NCBI GenBank assembly: GCA_002713145.1
Contig: PAVS01000016.1
Span: forward strand, 62,001-126,000
Reading direction: 5' to 3'
Length of the DNA stretch: 64,000 nt
DNA from: Halobacteriovoraceae bacterium
GTDB lineage: Bacteria; Bdellovibrionota; Bacteriovoracia; Bacteriovoracales; Bacteriovoracaceae
Shown here piece by piece: positions 42,237 through 52,073 of the stretch. A program made the position numbers and the translations under genes. Below the pieces are notes generated by a model. That model had not been told where the DNA came from. It saw only the letters and a program-made list of their open reading frames with translations, and made no database searches. Position 1 is the first letter of the stretch, and every line of letters begins with the position of its first letter.

Positions 42237-42946
42237 TGGACATACTGGCACATAAATATTCAATAGGACAAATGCATAATCTCTATGTGCTAGAAGCCAA
42301 TAGAGTTGATTATCATCATTTTCTCAGTGACTTCACTCACCAACTGCTCACAAAAATAATTAAGCAACTCCACAGTGGACAATCAGTTACCAATCACCAG
42401 GATATTTTGCAGGTCAACCTTCCTGAAGGAAAAAAATCTTATTTAGTCGAGCAGATCCAAGAGATTATCAAATTTCTCAATTTCAGACCTACAGAGCTAT
42501 CTAGAAAATTCGTGATTATGGATGATGCACATGCGCTTAGCATTATTGGCTGTAATAAATTACTTAAAACCTGGGAGGAGCCAGAGGTCAAGGCCACCTT
42601 TATCTTATTAAACCCCTATCGCTCAGAATTACTCCCCACTCTCAAGTCTCGTAGTATCACCATCAGAGTGCCTATTGAAAAGAAAGCTGAATCCCATGAG
42701 ATCGATGTATTGGCCTTATCTCAAATGAGCTTTCATAAATTCTGTGAGGTGTGCCAAGAAGAAAATTACTCAGACTATCAAATACTAGGAAGTCTCTATC
42801 AAAAACTGGTCAAACAAAACCTCAGTGTTGAATTGATTGATGACATGCAGAGTAAAACCCAAGAACTCTCAACTCTTAAGGAATTCAATAGCTCTCAGAA
42901 CACAAAGCTTTTTACGTTGTACCAGCTGGTGAGAGAACTAAAATAG
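42227..42946 (+). CDS. holB: DNA polymerase III delta-prime subunit-like protein
   Basis: The 239-residue protein has the clamp-loader delta-prime signatures RKFVIMDDAHALSIIGCNKL and LLKTWEEPEVKATFILL then LLPTLKSRSITIRV. The N-terminal P-loop and the C-terminal collar domain are missing or reduced: length is about 240 against 330 in E. coli. Delta prime need not hydrolyse ATP, so loss of Walker A is tolerable. Overlap with tmk and the following PSP1 gene give strong context. A truncation of function cannot be excluded. Confidence 0.82.
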   Translation: MELVDILAHKYSIGQMHNLYVLEANRVDYHHFLSDFTHQLLTKIIKQLHSGQSVTNHQDILQVNLPEGKKSYLVEQIQEIIKFLNFRPTELSRKFVIMDDAHALSIIGCNKLLKTWEEPEVKATFILLNPYRSELLPTLKSRSITIRVPIEKKAESHEIDVLALSQMSFHKFCEVCQEENYSDYQILGSLYQKLVKQNLSVELIDDMQSKTQELSTLKEFNSSQNTKLFTLYQLVRELK

Positions 42947-43026
42947 TGCAGTAAACATTGACTGTTACCGTAATCCAATCGAGAATAAGTCTTTAAAATA
43001 ATAAAGAAATACATGGAACATAATAT

Positions 43027-44430
43027 ATGAATGAATCAAATTCTTCCCTTGAGTCTGAAGAAGACAGAAGTGAAGCCAAAAATAGCGAATCAAAGAAAAA
43101 GAAAAAACATACCAAAGATGAAATCACAGCAGATAACTGTGACTTTGAAGTGGGCCAAGAGTTAAGTTTTACCAAAGTCCGTTTTCCTGGACATGCGAGA
43201 AGTTATTCCTTTTTAGTCGGCAATAGAAACCTGCGCTATGGGCAAAAAGTTGTGGCCATGAGCGACCGTGGAATGGCGGTGGGTTATATCAATTCTTTTC
43301 CTTATAAACTTCCGTTTTCAAAAGACATGCTCCCCCTCAAAAGCTTAAGTAAAATTGCAAATGAGCATGATATTGAAAAAGAAAAAGAAGTCTATAAAAG
43401 CCAAAAAGAAGTTGAAACTTTATGCCAAAATCTGATTGAAAAGCATAAATTAGATATGAATTTAACCCATGTTGAGTTCACTCAATTTGGAAAGAAAGTT
43501 GTCTTTTACTTTGTCGCACCGGCCAGAGTTGATTTTAGAGGTCTCGTTAAGGATCTAGTCAATGAACTAAAACTTAGAATTGAACTCAGACAAATCTCAG
43601 TCCGTGACAGAGCCGCGTCCATGGGTGCCATTGGACCTTGTGGGAGAGAGTTATGCTGTTCATCTTTTTTGTCTAAATATGGAAACGTATCCATCAAAAT
43701 GGCCAAAAACCAAAACCTCACTCTGAATTATTCCAAGTTAAACGGAGTGTGCGGGCAACTGAAATGCTGCCTCTCTTACGAAGAAGAAGTTTATAGCACC
43801 AAAAGAGACCGTCTTCCTAATGAAGGTGATCTCATTGAAACGAAAAACGGAGATTTTGGTAAAGTTAGAAAGCTTAATATCCTCAATCAGCAATTTGATA
43901 TGCTCACAGACAAAGGGGTGATTAAGCGCTATACACATGATCAGGTCAAAGGTAAAAATCCGCAAAAAAAGTTTCCACATAAATTTGATAATATTTCTGA
44001 CGAAACTGCGAATGTTATTGGAGAAAAAGAAAGTGCGGCTAGACGTGAGCGCTATCTCCATAGAGAAAATGAAAAGGCCACAAAAAGAGCGGCGAAATTT
44101 GCGATTGAGAGAATTATTGAGCTCTCTGAATACTTTCCAGAAAAAGAGGAAAATGAAAGAGAACAATTACTCGCTGAGGCTAATAAAGAAATTGAAGAGT
44201 CCCTAAATGCAAAAATCGCTAAGGACTATAATCCCTACCAACAAAAAGAAGAAATAAGTGTTCAAGAGGGTTTTCAATCTCCAGATGAACAGATTGACCA
44301 TGAACCAACAAGCACTTTAAAACAGCCTGAGAAAAAAACCGATAAAAAACCTTATCGCAATAATAAAAGAGGCCGCAGAAAAAACTTTAAAAATAAAAAA
44401 AGAAGTCCTCAATCTAAAAAAGACAGCTAA
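43027..44430 (+). CDS. PSP1-domain protein (YaaT family)
   Basis: The 467-residue protein contains the PSP1 C-terminal domain: FAPARVDFRGLVKDL-type strand, then the cysteine clusters CGRELCCSSFLSKYG and CGQLKCCLSYEEEVY. A lysine-rich N-terminus and a long charged, basic tail (ending KKKRSPQSKKDS) flank it. In Firmicutes the homologue YaaT takes part in sporulation/competence control via a complex with YlbF and YmcA; no such partners lie here. It shares one base with sbcD (TAATG), so it may be co-expressed with DNA-repair genes. Confidence 0.85.
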   Translation: MNESNSSLESEEDRSEAKNSESKKKKKHTKDEITADNCDFEVGQELSFTKVRFPGHARSYSFLVGNRNLRYGQKVVAMSDRGMAVGYINSFPYKLPFSKDMLPLKSLSKIANEHDIEKEKEVYKSQKEVETLCQNLIEKHKLDMNLTHVEFTQFGKKVVFYFVAPARVDFRGLVKDLVNELKLRIELRQISVRDRAASMGAIGPCGRELCCSSFLSKYGNVSIKMAKNQNLTLNYSKLNGVCGQLKCCLSYEEEVYSTKRDRLPNEGDLIETKNGDFGKVRKLNILNQQFDMLTDKGVIKRYTHDQVKGKNPQKKFPHKFDNISDETANVIGEKESAARRERYLHRENEKATKRAAKFAIERIIELSEYFPEKEENEREQLLAEANKEIEESLNAKIAKDYNPYQQKEEISVQEGFQSPDEQIDHEPTSTLKQPEKKTDKKPYRNNKRGRRKNFKNKKRSPQSKKDS

Positions 44431-45629
44431 TGGCGAAAATTCGTCTCTTGCATACATCTGATTGGCATTTGGGAAAAAGGCTTTTTCAAAAGGACAGAAT
44501 CCCTGAACAAAAAGCTTTTCTCGATTGGCTCTACCTAGAATTAAAGCAAAAGCAAATAGATTACCTTATTGTGGCAGGAGATATTTTTGACGTGCCTAAT
44601 CCCCCTAACTCGGCACTCAAACTTTTTTATGACTTTATCTACAAACTAGGTAAACTTTCTAATTTAAAAACCATCATCATTGGCGGGAATCATGATTCCA
44701 GCTCCTTACTCGAAATCCCTGAGAGTTTTTTTAAAGATGTTCATTGCAAGATTTTTACCGGCTTAAGTGACTCACTAGAGGATATGGATTTTTTTGATGA
44801 ACTGAGAGGTTTAAAATTAGGTTTTAAAACACTACCCTATTTTAAAAATTTTGAACTGATCAATCACCTAACTGATCAACACAATAAAGATGAATTCAAG
44901 TCTCCCCATAAGATAAAAGAGTTCTTTCAATCCTTTTTTAAGTCTTGGAAGTCTGAATGCGATTATAAGTTTTTAATCTCCCATCATAGTTTCGGCCATA
45001 GTGATATGAGTGGAAGTGAACAGGCCATCTATTTATCTGGAGTAGAATCTTTTCCTCTGGATTGGATCCAAGAGCATTTCGATTATGTTGCTCTAGGACA
45101 TATCCATAAAAAAATAGAGCTATCAAAGACTCCCCCCATCATATATCCCGGCTCACCTATCCCTATGAGATTCTCTGAATCTAATCATAAAAAGCTGATA
45201 GAAATAAATATTGAAGATCAAGAACTTCGCTATGAGGTCAAAGACATTCCTGTGTTTAGAGAGCTCTTTCAAATAAAGGGTGATAAAAAATCAGTAGAAA
45301 AACAGATCAATGAACTCCCAGAGATTTCTGATCAGGTGCTCACCCCTTTTGTAGAAATTATTATCGAATTAGATAAGCCAAAATCAGGACTCGCTGAAAA
45401 ATACAAAAAGAGTTTAAAAGAGAGAGGTTATGAATTGCTTTCCTTTATACCGAGCTATCAGACTACGGCCCAACAAAAAAATTTAAAACAAAAAGATTTG
45501 ATGGGATTGGGGCTAGAAGATATTTTCAAAAAGTATTATGAATACAAGTTTCCGGAGACGGAAGTCCCAGAAAAGCTACTTAAGAACTTCAATGAAATCA
45601 TCGCGGATATAAAGCATGAAGATTCATGA
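44430..45629 (+). CDS. sbcD: Nuclease SbcCD subunit D
   Basis: The 399-residue Mre11-type phosphoesterase has the metal motifs DWHLGKR (residues 11-17), VAGDIFDVPN, GGNHDSSS, HHSFGHSD and GHIHKK. With SbcC it cleaves hairpins and protein-blocked DNA ends. It starts on the last base of the PSP1 gene and overlaps sbcC by 14 bases, so the operon is tightly coupled. Confidence 0.96.
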   Translation: MAKIRLLHTSDWHLGKRLFQKDRIPEQKAFLDWLYLELKQKQIDYLIVAGDIFDVPNPPNSALKLFYDFIYKLGKLSNLKTIIIGGNHDSSSLLEIPESFFKDVHCKIFTGLSDSLEDMDFFDELRGLKLGFKTLPYFKNFELINHLTDQHNKDEFKSPHKIKEFFQSFFKSWKSECDYKFLISHHSFGHSDMSGSEQAIYLSGVESFPLDWIQEHFDYVALGHIHKKIELSKTPPIIYPGSPIPMRFSESNHKKLIEINIEDQELRYEVKDIPVFRELFQIKGDKKSVEKQINELPEISDQVLTPFVEIIIELDKPKSGLAEKYKKSLKERGYELLSFIPSYQTTAQQKNLKQKDLMGLGLEDIFKKYYEYKFPETEVPEKLLKNFNEIIADIKHEDS

Positions 45630-48600
45630 AATTTTCATTGAAAATATAGCCTCCCTGAGAGGCAAACATCATATCAATTTTGATCATATCGCTGATGATT
45701 CAAGTCTATTTGCGATTACCGGTAAGACGGGCTCTGGTAAATCAACGATTCTCAACTGTATATCACTGGCCCTCTACAATAGTGTCTACAAAAAAGATTC
45801 CCAAAGTAATGACTTTGTAACCCTAGGAGAAGATCAAGGAAATATTGAACTCGAATTTTCTTCAGAGGCGGTAAAGTACAAAGCCGTTTGGCAGATGCGC
45901 TTAAAAAAGAAAAATGGTGAATACTTAAAAAAACCAGACTTTACTCGCTCTATAAGTGTTTATGACGGACAAAAATACACCGCTATTGAAACTCCAACAG
46001 AAGATATTCTCAACCTTACTTTCGATCAATTTTGTAAAACTTGTATTCTCAACCAAGGTGAATTTGCTCGTTTCCTTACCAGTCCTTTTAAAGATCGGAA
46101 AGATATTTTGGAGAAGTTTTATTCTGGCATAGATCTAGAAAAGATTAATTCACGCATAAATGAAAAACTTAAAAGCCAGAAAGCCGAGATTGAAGTTCAT
46201 GAAAATCAAATCAAAGGAATTGAGCGAAGCATAGAGAACATAAATATCACACAAGTTATGATTGATGAACTCACAGAGTCTTATCATCAATACGAAACGC
46301 TAGACCACTACACGCAAAATATAGCTAAATCTTTAGAGCTTATCAATGAAAGCCTCAAAACAATACACACAAACTCACAGCGCTTAGAGCAGGTACGAAA
46401 TCAACTCAAAGAGTCTCAAAACCATTTAAATAAAAAACTCTTAGAAAAAGAAACACTGGATAAAAAATATCAAAATGAAGTACTTACTTATAAAGAAAGA
46501 ACTCCCATCTTGAGAAAAGTTATTGAAAATGAAAAGTTGATCTCTCAAAAAGAACAATCCCTGACAAGTCTTAAAAAAACTCACAAGCATCTCACTTCAG
46601 ATAGTGAAGAGTTAAGTTCAGAACAAGCAGCTCTCAACCTTGTCATCAAAGACAAAAAAGACCATATAGAGAAGCTGCTCAAGGACTACAATCAACTCGA
46701 ACAATACAAATCCCTTGACGCTCATCAATTATTTAACGAACAAGTGAGGCTAAACGAGTATATAAAAAGCCTAGATCTTAAAAGCACTGAGCTCTCCAAA
46801 GAGATTCTAGCTCATACAGAGGAAATAAAAAACTCACAGAAAACCTTAAAGCAGAAAAAAGATCGCAAGGATCAGCTTAAATCTTTAAAGCTTGATCAAG
46901 AAAAACAAAGCCTCAATGAACTCATCAACAAACTTGAGAATATTGAAAACCAACTCAATCTTGCCCTCAAAGAAAAAGCCACGGGGCAAGAGGAAATCAA
47001 AAGCAAGCAAAAAATCTTGGCCGACACCACAGAAGAGCTTCTAGCAAAGCAGAATGAACTTAAAGTTGTTGAGCAAAATATTCAACTCAATCTCTCTTCA
47101 CAAAAAACCCTCAAATTAGAAGAAGCCATTGAGCTGTGCCATATCCACTCGGCCCAAACAGGACAATGCGTGGTTTGCGACTCTAGCTACTCAAAAACGG
47201 CCACCAACACGTCACCCCTCAATGAAGAAGAGCTAAAGTCTAATCTAGAAGCCAATCATCTGCAGAAAAATCAACTCACAGATAAAATCTCTCAGCTGCG
47301 GCTTAAAAATCTCTCTTATCAAGAGAGTATTAATAAACTTAAACAAAAAGAAAGTGATCTATTAGGAGACCTGCTTAAAAACTGGAATTCAGTTGCAGAG
47401 TTGCCCCTCTCTCAAAATGTTTTGAGTGAAAAATCAATTTTGCCTATCAATCAGCTTAAAAATAAAAAAGAAAGTCGATTGCAGGAACTAGAAAGTAAGA
47501 TTCTCGAATATAACTTGGCCAAACAAGACACCCAACAAAAAGAAGAATACATCCAGGAGCTTCAAGCCAAACTAGAAAAGAAAAATCAAGATTTTAAGAC
47601 CAATTTAAAGCACTACCAGGAAAAAATTGAGATTTATAAAGATAACTGCCAACAAGTGGGAGTGGAGTATTTGAAAGATCTCTCCCAAACACAACCTCAA
47701 TTTGAACAAAAAGTCGACGCCATAAAGAATTACCAAGAACTCAACAAAGAGTTAGATCAAAAAAATGATCGATTAAAAATTGTTCAAAAAAGTATTAAGC
47801 AAAATATCCTGCGCCTAGAAGAAGTCAATGAGACGATTAGCTCTGAACAAAAGATTTATAAACAACTTAAAGATTATAATATTGAAAACACTCTTGTGGA
47901 TAAGCCTGCTCATATAGAATTACAACAACTCGAAGACTCAAAAACTCGTCTCGAAGAACAGCTCGCTGACATTCAAAAACTGATCAACCAAGAAAGTATA
48001 GTTCAAGCAGAGGGGAAGTCCAAAAGCGAGCATTACCAAGAACAAATTAAAGATTCACACCTCTTTATTAGTAAGGCCAAAAACGCCATTAAAACTCATC
48101 ATGAAATAGAACGAGAGAATTTAGGAGAGATTTCACAAGTTACGCCACTCAAATCACTGATTAAAAAGGTTTTAGCAAGTGACTTCAGTGAAAGCTCTGT
48201 CTCTGCTCTTTTTGAAAATAGTCTGACTCAATTCAGCACTTATTTAAATGAAATCAAAAAAGAATTCAACTCACTCAAAGAAGAACTAAGTTCTAAAAAA
48301 TCTCTTTTTTCTCAAAAACTAAAAGCACAGGCGGAAATAAAAGAACTTCAGACCAAACGGACAAGTAGTCAGTCTAAACTCTTCGAATATGAGGAGCTGT
48401 ACAGTCTTATTGGAAAAGACGAATTTAGAAACTACATCTTGGCCATCATTGAGACCACACTTATTGATCAAACAAACTCAGAGCTAGAAAAGCTCTGTCA
48501 GGGTCGCTATCATTTAAGTCAAAGCAATAAAACAAATAGACTTACAACTGAATTTAAAATCATCGATCATTTTGCTGATGCTCAAATACGTAAAGTCTCC

Positions 48601-48891
48601 ACTCTCTCGGGAGGTGAAACTTTTTTAGTGTCGTTAGCCATGGCCCTTGCCTTAGCTGAACTCACCAGAGGACAGACAAATATTGATTCACTTTTTATTG
48701 ATGAAGGATTTGGGACCCTAGATAAAGAGACAATTGAAGAGGTTTTTGAGCTTTTAATCAATATTCAAAACAGTGGAAAACAATTAGGAATTATATCCCA
48801 TGTTCATGAGCTCACTTCGCGAATTCCCATTAATATCGCTCTTAACAAAAGTACCATGGGACACTCCACCATTGATATTGTCTATAATTAA
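45616..48891 (+). CDS. sbcC: Nuclease SbcCD subunit C (Rad50-like ATPase)
   Basis: The 1091-residue SMC-type protein has Walker A GKTGSGKST at 36-44, a long coiled coil, a zinc hook CVVC near residues 518-521, the ABC signature LSGGE near 997 and Walker B LFIDEGFGTLD near 1030. All ATPase elements are intact. It clamps DNA and directs SbcD. Its stop shares bases with the convergent secreted-protein gene (TTAA). It is the last gene of the rightward run that may start at tmk. Confidence 0.95.
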   Translation: MKIHEIFIENIASLRGKHHINFDHIADDSSLFAITGKTGSGKSTILNCISLALYNSVYKKDSQSNDFVTLGEDQGNIELEFSSEAVKYKAVWQMRLKKKNGEYLKKPDFTRSISVYDGQKYTAIETPTEDILNLTFDQFCKTCILNQGEFARFLTSPFKDRKDILEKFYSGIDLEKINSRINEKLKSQKAEIEVHENQIKGIERSIENINITQVMIDELTESYHQYETLDHYTQNIAKSLELINESLKTIHTNSQRLEQVRNQLKESQNHLNKKLLEKETLDKKYQNEVLTYKERTPILRKVIENEKLISQKEQSLTSLKKTHKHLTSDSEELSSEQAALNLVIKDKKDHIEKLLKDYNQLEQYKSLDAHQLFNEQVRLNEYIKSLDLKSTELSKEILAHTEEIKNSQKTLKQKKDRKDQLKSLKLDQEKQSLNELINKLENIENQLNLALKEKATGQEEIKSKQKILADTTEELLAKQNELKVVEQNIQLNLSSQKTLKLEEAIELCHIHSAQTGQCVVCDSSYSKTATNTSPLNEEELKSNLEANHLQKNQLTDKISQLRLKNLSYQESINKLKQKESDLLGDLLKNWNSVAELPLSQNVLSEKSILPINQLKNKKESRLQELESKILEYNLAKQDTQQKEEYIQELQAKLEKKNQDFKTNLKHYQEKIEIYKDNCQQVGVEYLKDLSQTQPQFEQKVDAIKNYQELNKELDQKNDRLKIVQKSIKQNILRLEEVNETISSEQKIYKQLKDYNIENTLVDKPAHIELQQLEDSKTRLEEQLADIQKLINQESIVQAEGKSKSEHYQEQIKDSHLFISKAKNAIKTHHEIERENLGEISQVTPLKSLIKKVLASDFSESSVSALFENSLTQFSTYLNEIKKEFNSLKEELSSKKSLFSQKLKAQAEIKELQTKRTSSQSKLFEYEELYSLIGKDEFRNYILAIIETTLIDQTNSELEKLCQGRYHLSQSNKTNRLTTEFKIIDHFADAQIRKVSTLSGGETFLVSLAMALALAELTRGQTNIDSLFIDEGFGTLDKETIEEVFELLINIQNSGKQLGIISHVHELTSRIPINIALNKSTMGHSTIDIVYN

Positions 48892-51140
48892 TCCCCTATT
48901 TTGATTCCCCAATCTTGATAGATTTTAGAGCGCTCTAAAAATTCATTAAAAATACAACTTCTTTCTTTAAATGACTTATTTAAAAATTCTTCAGTTATAA
49001 CTGGTGTCGACGGCCCGCCTTCTTGAATACTTTGCAATTGCATACCATAACAATAGTTTTTGTACACTTGCTCAGGCCATGTGGGTAGAGAAGCTAGCAA
49101 CAAGCACATATGGGCTCTGTCTGTGTGATAAGTTTCTTGGATATAAGCGTCGGGGCTATTAACGAGATGATTATTATTCTTAAAAAGTTGATTAATATGG
49201 TAATCAAAATACTTTCCGAAATTAATCATATTATTCATGGCAATGGGCTTGGCCTTTTGGAGGTCAAACATAATTTGAGCATAATTATCAGTCCCACTAA
49301 CCACTTTCAGTGCATCTAAATAAGAATTAGCGGCCAGCAGAGTTGTGATATGTCTTTGATCTTGAACTTCTGCATTTTGGATGTATTGATCAATGGCCAC
49401 TCTGATAATTGTCTCTAGTCTGTTTTGAAAAACAATCACGCCGGTCTCAAGCTGTGCTTCATTAAAAATAATTTCTATCGCCTTCAGTTTTAGGTCACAT
49501 TCACTGTTTTTATGAGAGAAAAACTTACTTACTGATTCAAAAGAAAAACCTTCTTCTAAACGATTTTCATCATCACAATTAACCTGAGAGCTATTTTCAC
49601 CTTTAACAGCATTATAAATATTGACCAATTTATTGATGGTGGAAGTATAGAGTTCATCAAAATTAGCATCCACATTCTCAGGTTTGTTATCTTGTATGAA
49701 TTTTATAATATTTAAGACAGCCTTTTCGGGGGATTTTTTCCACACATTACTGGTGCGCTCAAAGAAAGTACTGAGTATCTGGAGGGGATCTGGTTGGGAG
49801 ACAATGCTGTATTCCTGGGTAACCCTGGCTTGGGCATCAGTCATCCATTTTTCATATCTTTGTACAAGGGTTTGAAATTTAAAAGTACGCCCTGGAGCAT
49901 GTTGTCTGGGATCAAAAGTATCCCAGGGGATAGGCTCGCCAGTGCTGGTAGATGGAATCAAATCAAAGCCTAGAAGATAATAAGGAATAAAGTTGAGTTG
50001 TACAATATCCGAGAGAATACTACTTCCACCTTGCAATGGGCCTGTGGTGAGAATTTTATTGATCACTGATCTAAGCACTCCAAACTTGGTATCCACATCT
50101 GTGGCCGAGTCATAAAGAGGTCTGCTCTCTGAGAAAAAACCCTGCCCTAAAAAGACTGCACTTTCTACCGTGGCCCTTCTATATATAATACTACTTCTTC
50201 GTCCAGCATCTGCTGAATTGGCTGCAGGTGCCCCCGCTTTTACTTTTTCTAGCCAATTAAGCAAAACGGGAACATCAATATCATAGAGATCAGAAATGAC
50301 ATTAAGTTCAGACTTGATATTAATTTCAGATCTATTTTTACTTGCTTCAAATTTTAAAAACTCTTCGGCTTCTGTAATATCACACCAGCGTTTGGTCAAT
50401 GACTCCATGGCACATTTAAGTCCTTCGAGCACAGTTGAGCCATTAGCAATATTTCTTATATTAAAATTATGTCCCCGTGATCTAAAGTACTCAACGGTGT
50501 TTCCAATAAAGTCTGTGATCGTGGCTAGTCCTAGACCTAGAGCTGGATTCACCATGGCCGAACTGGCTGCAACCGAAGTTGAAAGGGATGTGACTGAACT
50601 GAGTAGACCTGGGTGTTTATCTAAGCAAAGTTGATTATTAGAAATAGCTTTAAATGCTGTGGCAGTTGAGTTGATAATAGTTGAATATAAATATCTTAAC
50701 TCTCCCCCATTATAATGAGTGTACTGATTATTCAGGGCAAGTTGACTAGCTTTTTGGATCTGAATTTCTCTCAGCGTTCCTTCAAGTTGAATATTTGTGT
50801 CTGTATTTTCACTGACTGATAATTGAGAAAGGATTTCTATTTCTTGAGCTTCAAGAGCAGCAATTTCTTTTTGGTAGGTGTAATCATAAGACAGAGCAGT
50901 GAGTTTATTCTCTAAATTCCCTAGTTGTGAAACGGCCCCCGCAACTGATTTACAATCTTCATCATCTCTAATTGAGGCAATGACATCCATCAAGTTTCTA
51001 GCATCATTCAGGGCGAGTTGAGTCCAGTTTCTTTGGGATTCACAGGTCGCACTAAAATAATTGAGGAGGTTTTGACCAGGATTAGCTTCCGCAAAAACGA
51101 AGTTGCTTACACCCAGAAGAAAAATGGCAAATATTTTCAT
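48888..51140 (-). CDS. Large secreted protein of unknown function
   Basis: AGGTG, about 5 bases before the ATG at 51140, and a signal peptide that begins there (MKIFAIFLLGVSNFVFA, cleavage before EA) set the start; an ATG 27 bases upstream is less likely. The 750-residue mature protein is mainly helical, with a hydrophobic stretch at about residues 170-195 (SSVTSLSTSVAASSA) and several cysteines (CKSVAG, CLDKH, CDITEA). I recognise no family. It is convergent with sbcC and followed upstream by another secreted orphan, so the two may work together. Confidence 0.7.
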   Translation of the reverse strand: MKIFAIFLLGVSNFVFAEANPGQNLLNYFSATCESQRNWTQLALNDARNLMDVIASIRDDEDCKSVAGAVSQLGNLENKLTALSYDYTYQKEIAALEAQEIEILSQLSVSENTDTNIQLEGTLREIQIQKASQLALNNQYTHYNGGELRYLYSTIINSTATAFKAISNNQLCLDKHPGLLSSVTSLSTSVAASSAMVNPALGLGLATITDFIGNTVEYFRSRGHNFNIRNIANGSTVLEGLKCAMESLTKRWCDITEAEEFLKFEASKNRSEINIKSELNVISDLYDIDVPVLLNWLEKVKAGAPAANSADAGRRSSIIYRRATVESAVFLGQGFFSESRPLYDSATDVDTKFGVLRSVINKILTTGPLQGGSSILSDIVQLNFIPYYLLGFDLIPSTSTGEPIPWDTFDPRQHAPGRTFKFQTLVQRYEKWMTDAQARVTQEYSIVSQPDPLQILSTFFERTSNVWKKSPEKAVLNIIKFIQDNKPENVDANFDELYTSTINKLVNIYNAVKGENSSQVNCDDENRLEEGFSFESVSKFFSHKNSECDLKLKAIEIIFNEAQLETGVIVFQNRLETIIRVAIDQYIQNAEVQDQRHITTLLAANSYLDALKVVSGTDNYAQIMFDLQKAKPIAMNNMINFGKYFDYHINQLFKNNNHLVNSPDAYIQETYHTDRAHMCLLLASLPTWPEQVYKNYCYGMQLQSIQEGGPSTPVITEEFLNKSFKERSCIFNEFLERSKIYQDWGIKIGD

Positions 51141-51248
51141 GCTTACACCTAAAATTATTGATTTCATTAGGAAATACTTCTTAGGAGATTCAAAGACAAT
51201 AAATGTGATAAAGTTTACACACTTATCAATTATTCTAAGTCATGAATA

Positions 51249-52073
51249 TTATTTGATAACTTTGAGGGCCTTAAGCTCATCGAGTTTGTCTTGCTCTACT
51301 TTTTCAATATATTTCGTTACATAAAGAAAGTGATAGTTAGCATACAACTGTAAGAACTTTTGAATGGTTTTAGATTTTTTGACTCTTCTAAAATAGTCTC
51401 GAATTTCATAATGACGAAAGTCCGTCATTTCATCTGCAAAGTAGTTGATCACAAAAACCTTGGCATTCGCTAAACGATTTTTTAATTTTTTTGTATCTAC
51501 AATGACTGAACTTTTATCTTTTTGGGAAAAAATATTCACCACTAATTTACCAGAGTCCACAACACTTTTGAGACGTTTTTTTAAATGTTCAGTTTGAATG
51601 CTCATACCATGGAGGACATAGAGGTTTTCAATGAGTTTAGATCGACTTGCTTGAGGGGTGGAAACATTATATTTTTCTGAGAGTGAGTTTCGATGATAAC
51701 TGAAGAGATCTCTATAGAGGATAGACTGATTCACCACTTTGAGCATAAAGGGGTCTTTCATTATTTTATTAATCTCTTTAATTTCAGCGGGAGAAAAGTT
51801 TTTCTCTAATTTATTTTTTAAACCTTCCACAAAGTCTTTTTCGTCAAAATAATACCACATGTTTTTTTGTGAAATCAGCTTTTTGAGGTGATAAGACTTC
51901 TGATCCAAATGATCTGCACTTTTCGTCTCTTTTATATAACTGAGATGCTTTGCAAATTCACTCACTTTGAGGGTATCAAGCAGCTCTGCGACTGCTTGAT
52001 CAACAGTAGCCTGGCCCAAAACATTCGTAAAAAGCGACGCTAAAAAAAGAGTGAGAAGGAGAAGTCTCTTCAT
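51249..52073 (-). CDS. Secreted helical protein of unknown function
   Basis: The 274-residue protein has a signal peptide (MKRLLLLTLFLASLFTNVLG, cleavage before QA). The rest is charged, Lys/Leu-rich and helical, with no cysteine in the mature part. I recognise no family. Its ATG overlaps the asnS stop by one base (TAATG), which places it in the kinase-asnS run. With the 750-residue secreted protein 109 bases downstream it makes a pair of unexplained exported products. Confidence 0.68.
   Translation of the reverse strand: MKRLLLLTLFLASLFTNVLGQATVDQAVAELLDTLKVSEFAKHLSYIKETKSADHLDQKSYHLKKLISQKNMWYYFDEKDFVEGLKNKLEKNFSPAEIKEINKIMKDPFMLKVVNQSILYRDLFSYHRNSLSEKYNVSTPQASRSKLIENLYVLHGMSIQTEHLKKRLKSVVDSGKLVVNIFSQKDKSSVIVDTKKLKNRLANAKVFVINYFADEMTDFRHYEIRDYFRRVKKSKTIQKFLQLYANYHFLYVTKYIEKVEQDKLDELKALKVIK

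Noticed and set aside
43738..44166. Open frame of 142 codons antisense to the PSP1 gene
   Set aside because: Phe-rich product made from the complement of Lys/Glu codons in the real gene; no start signals.
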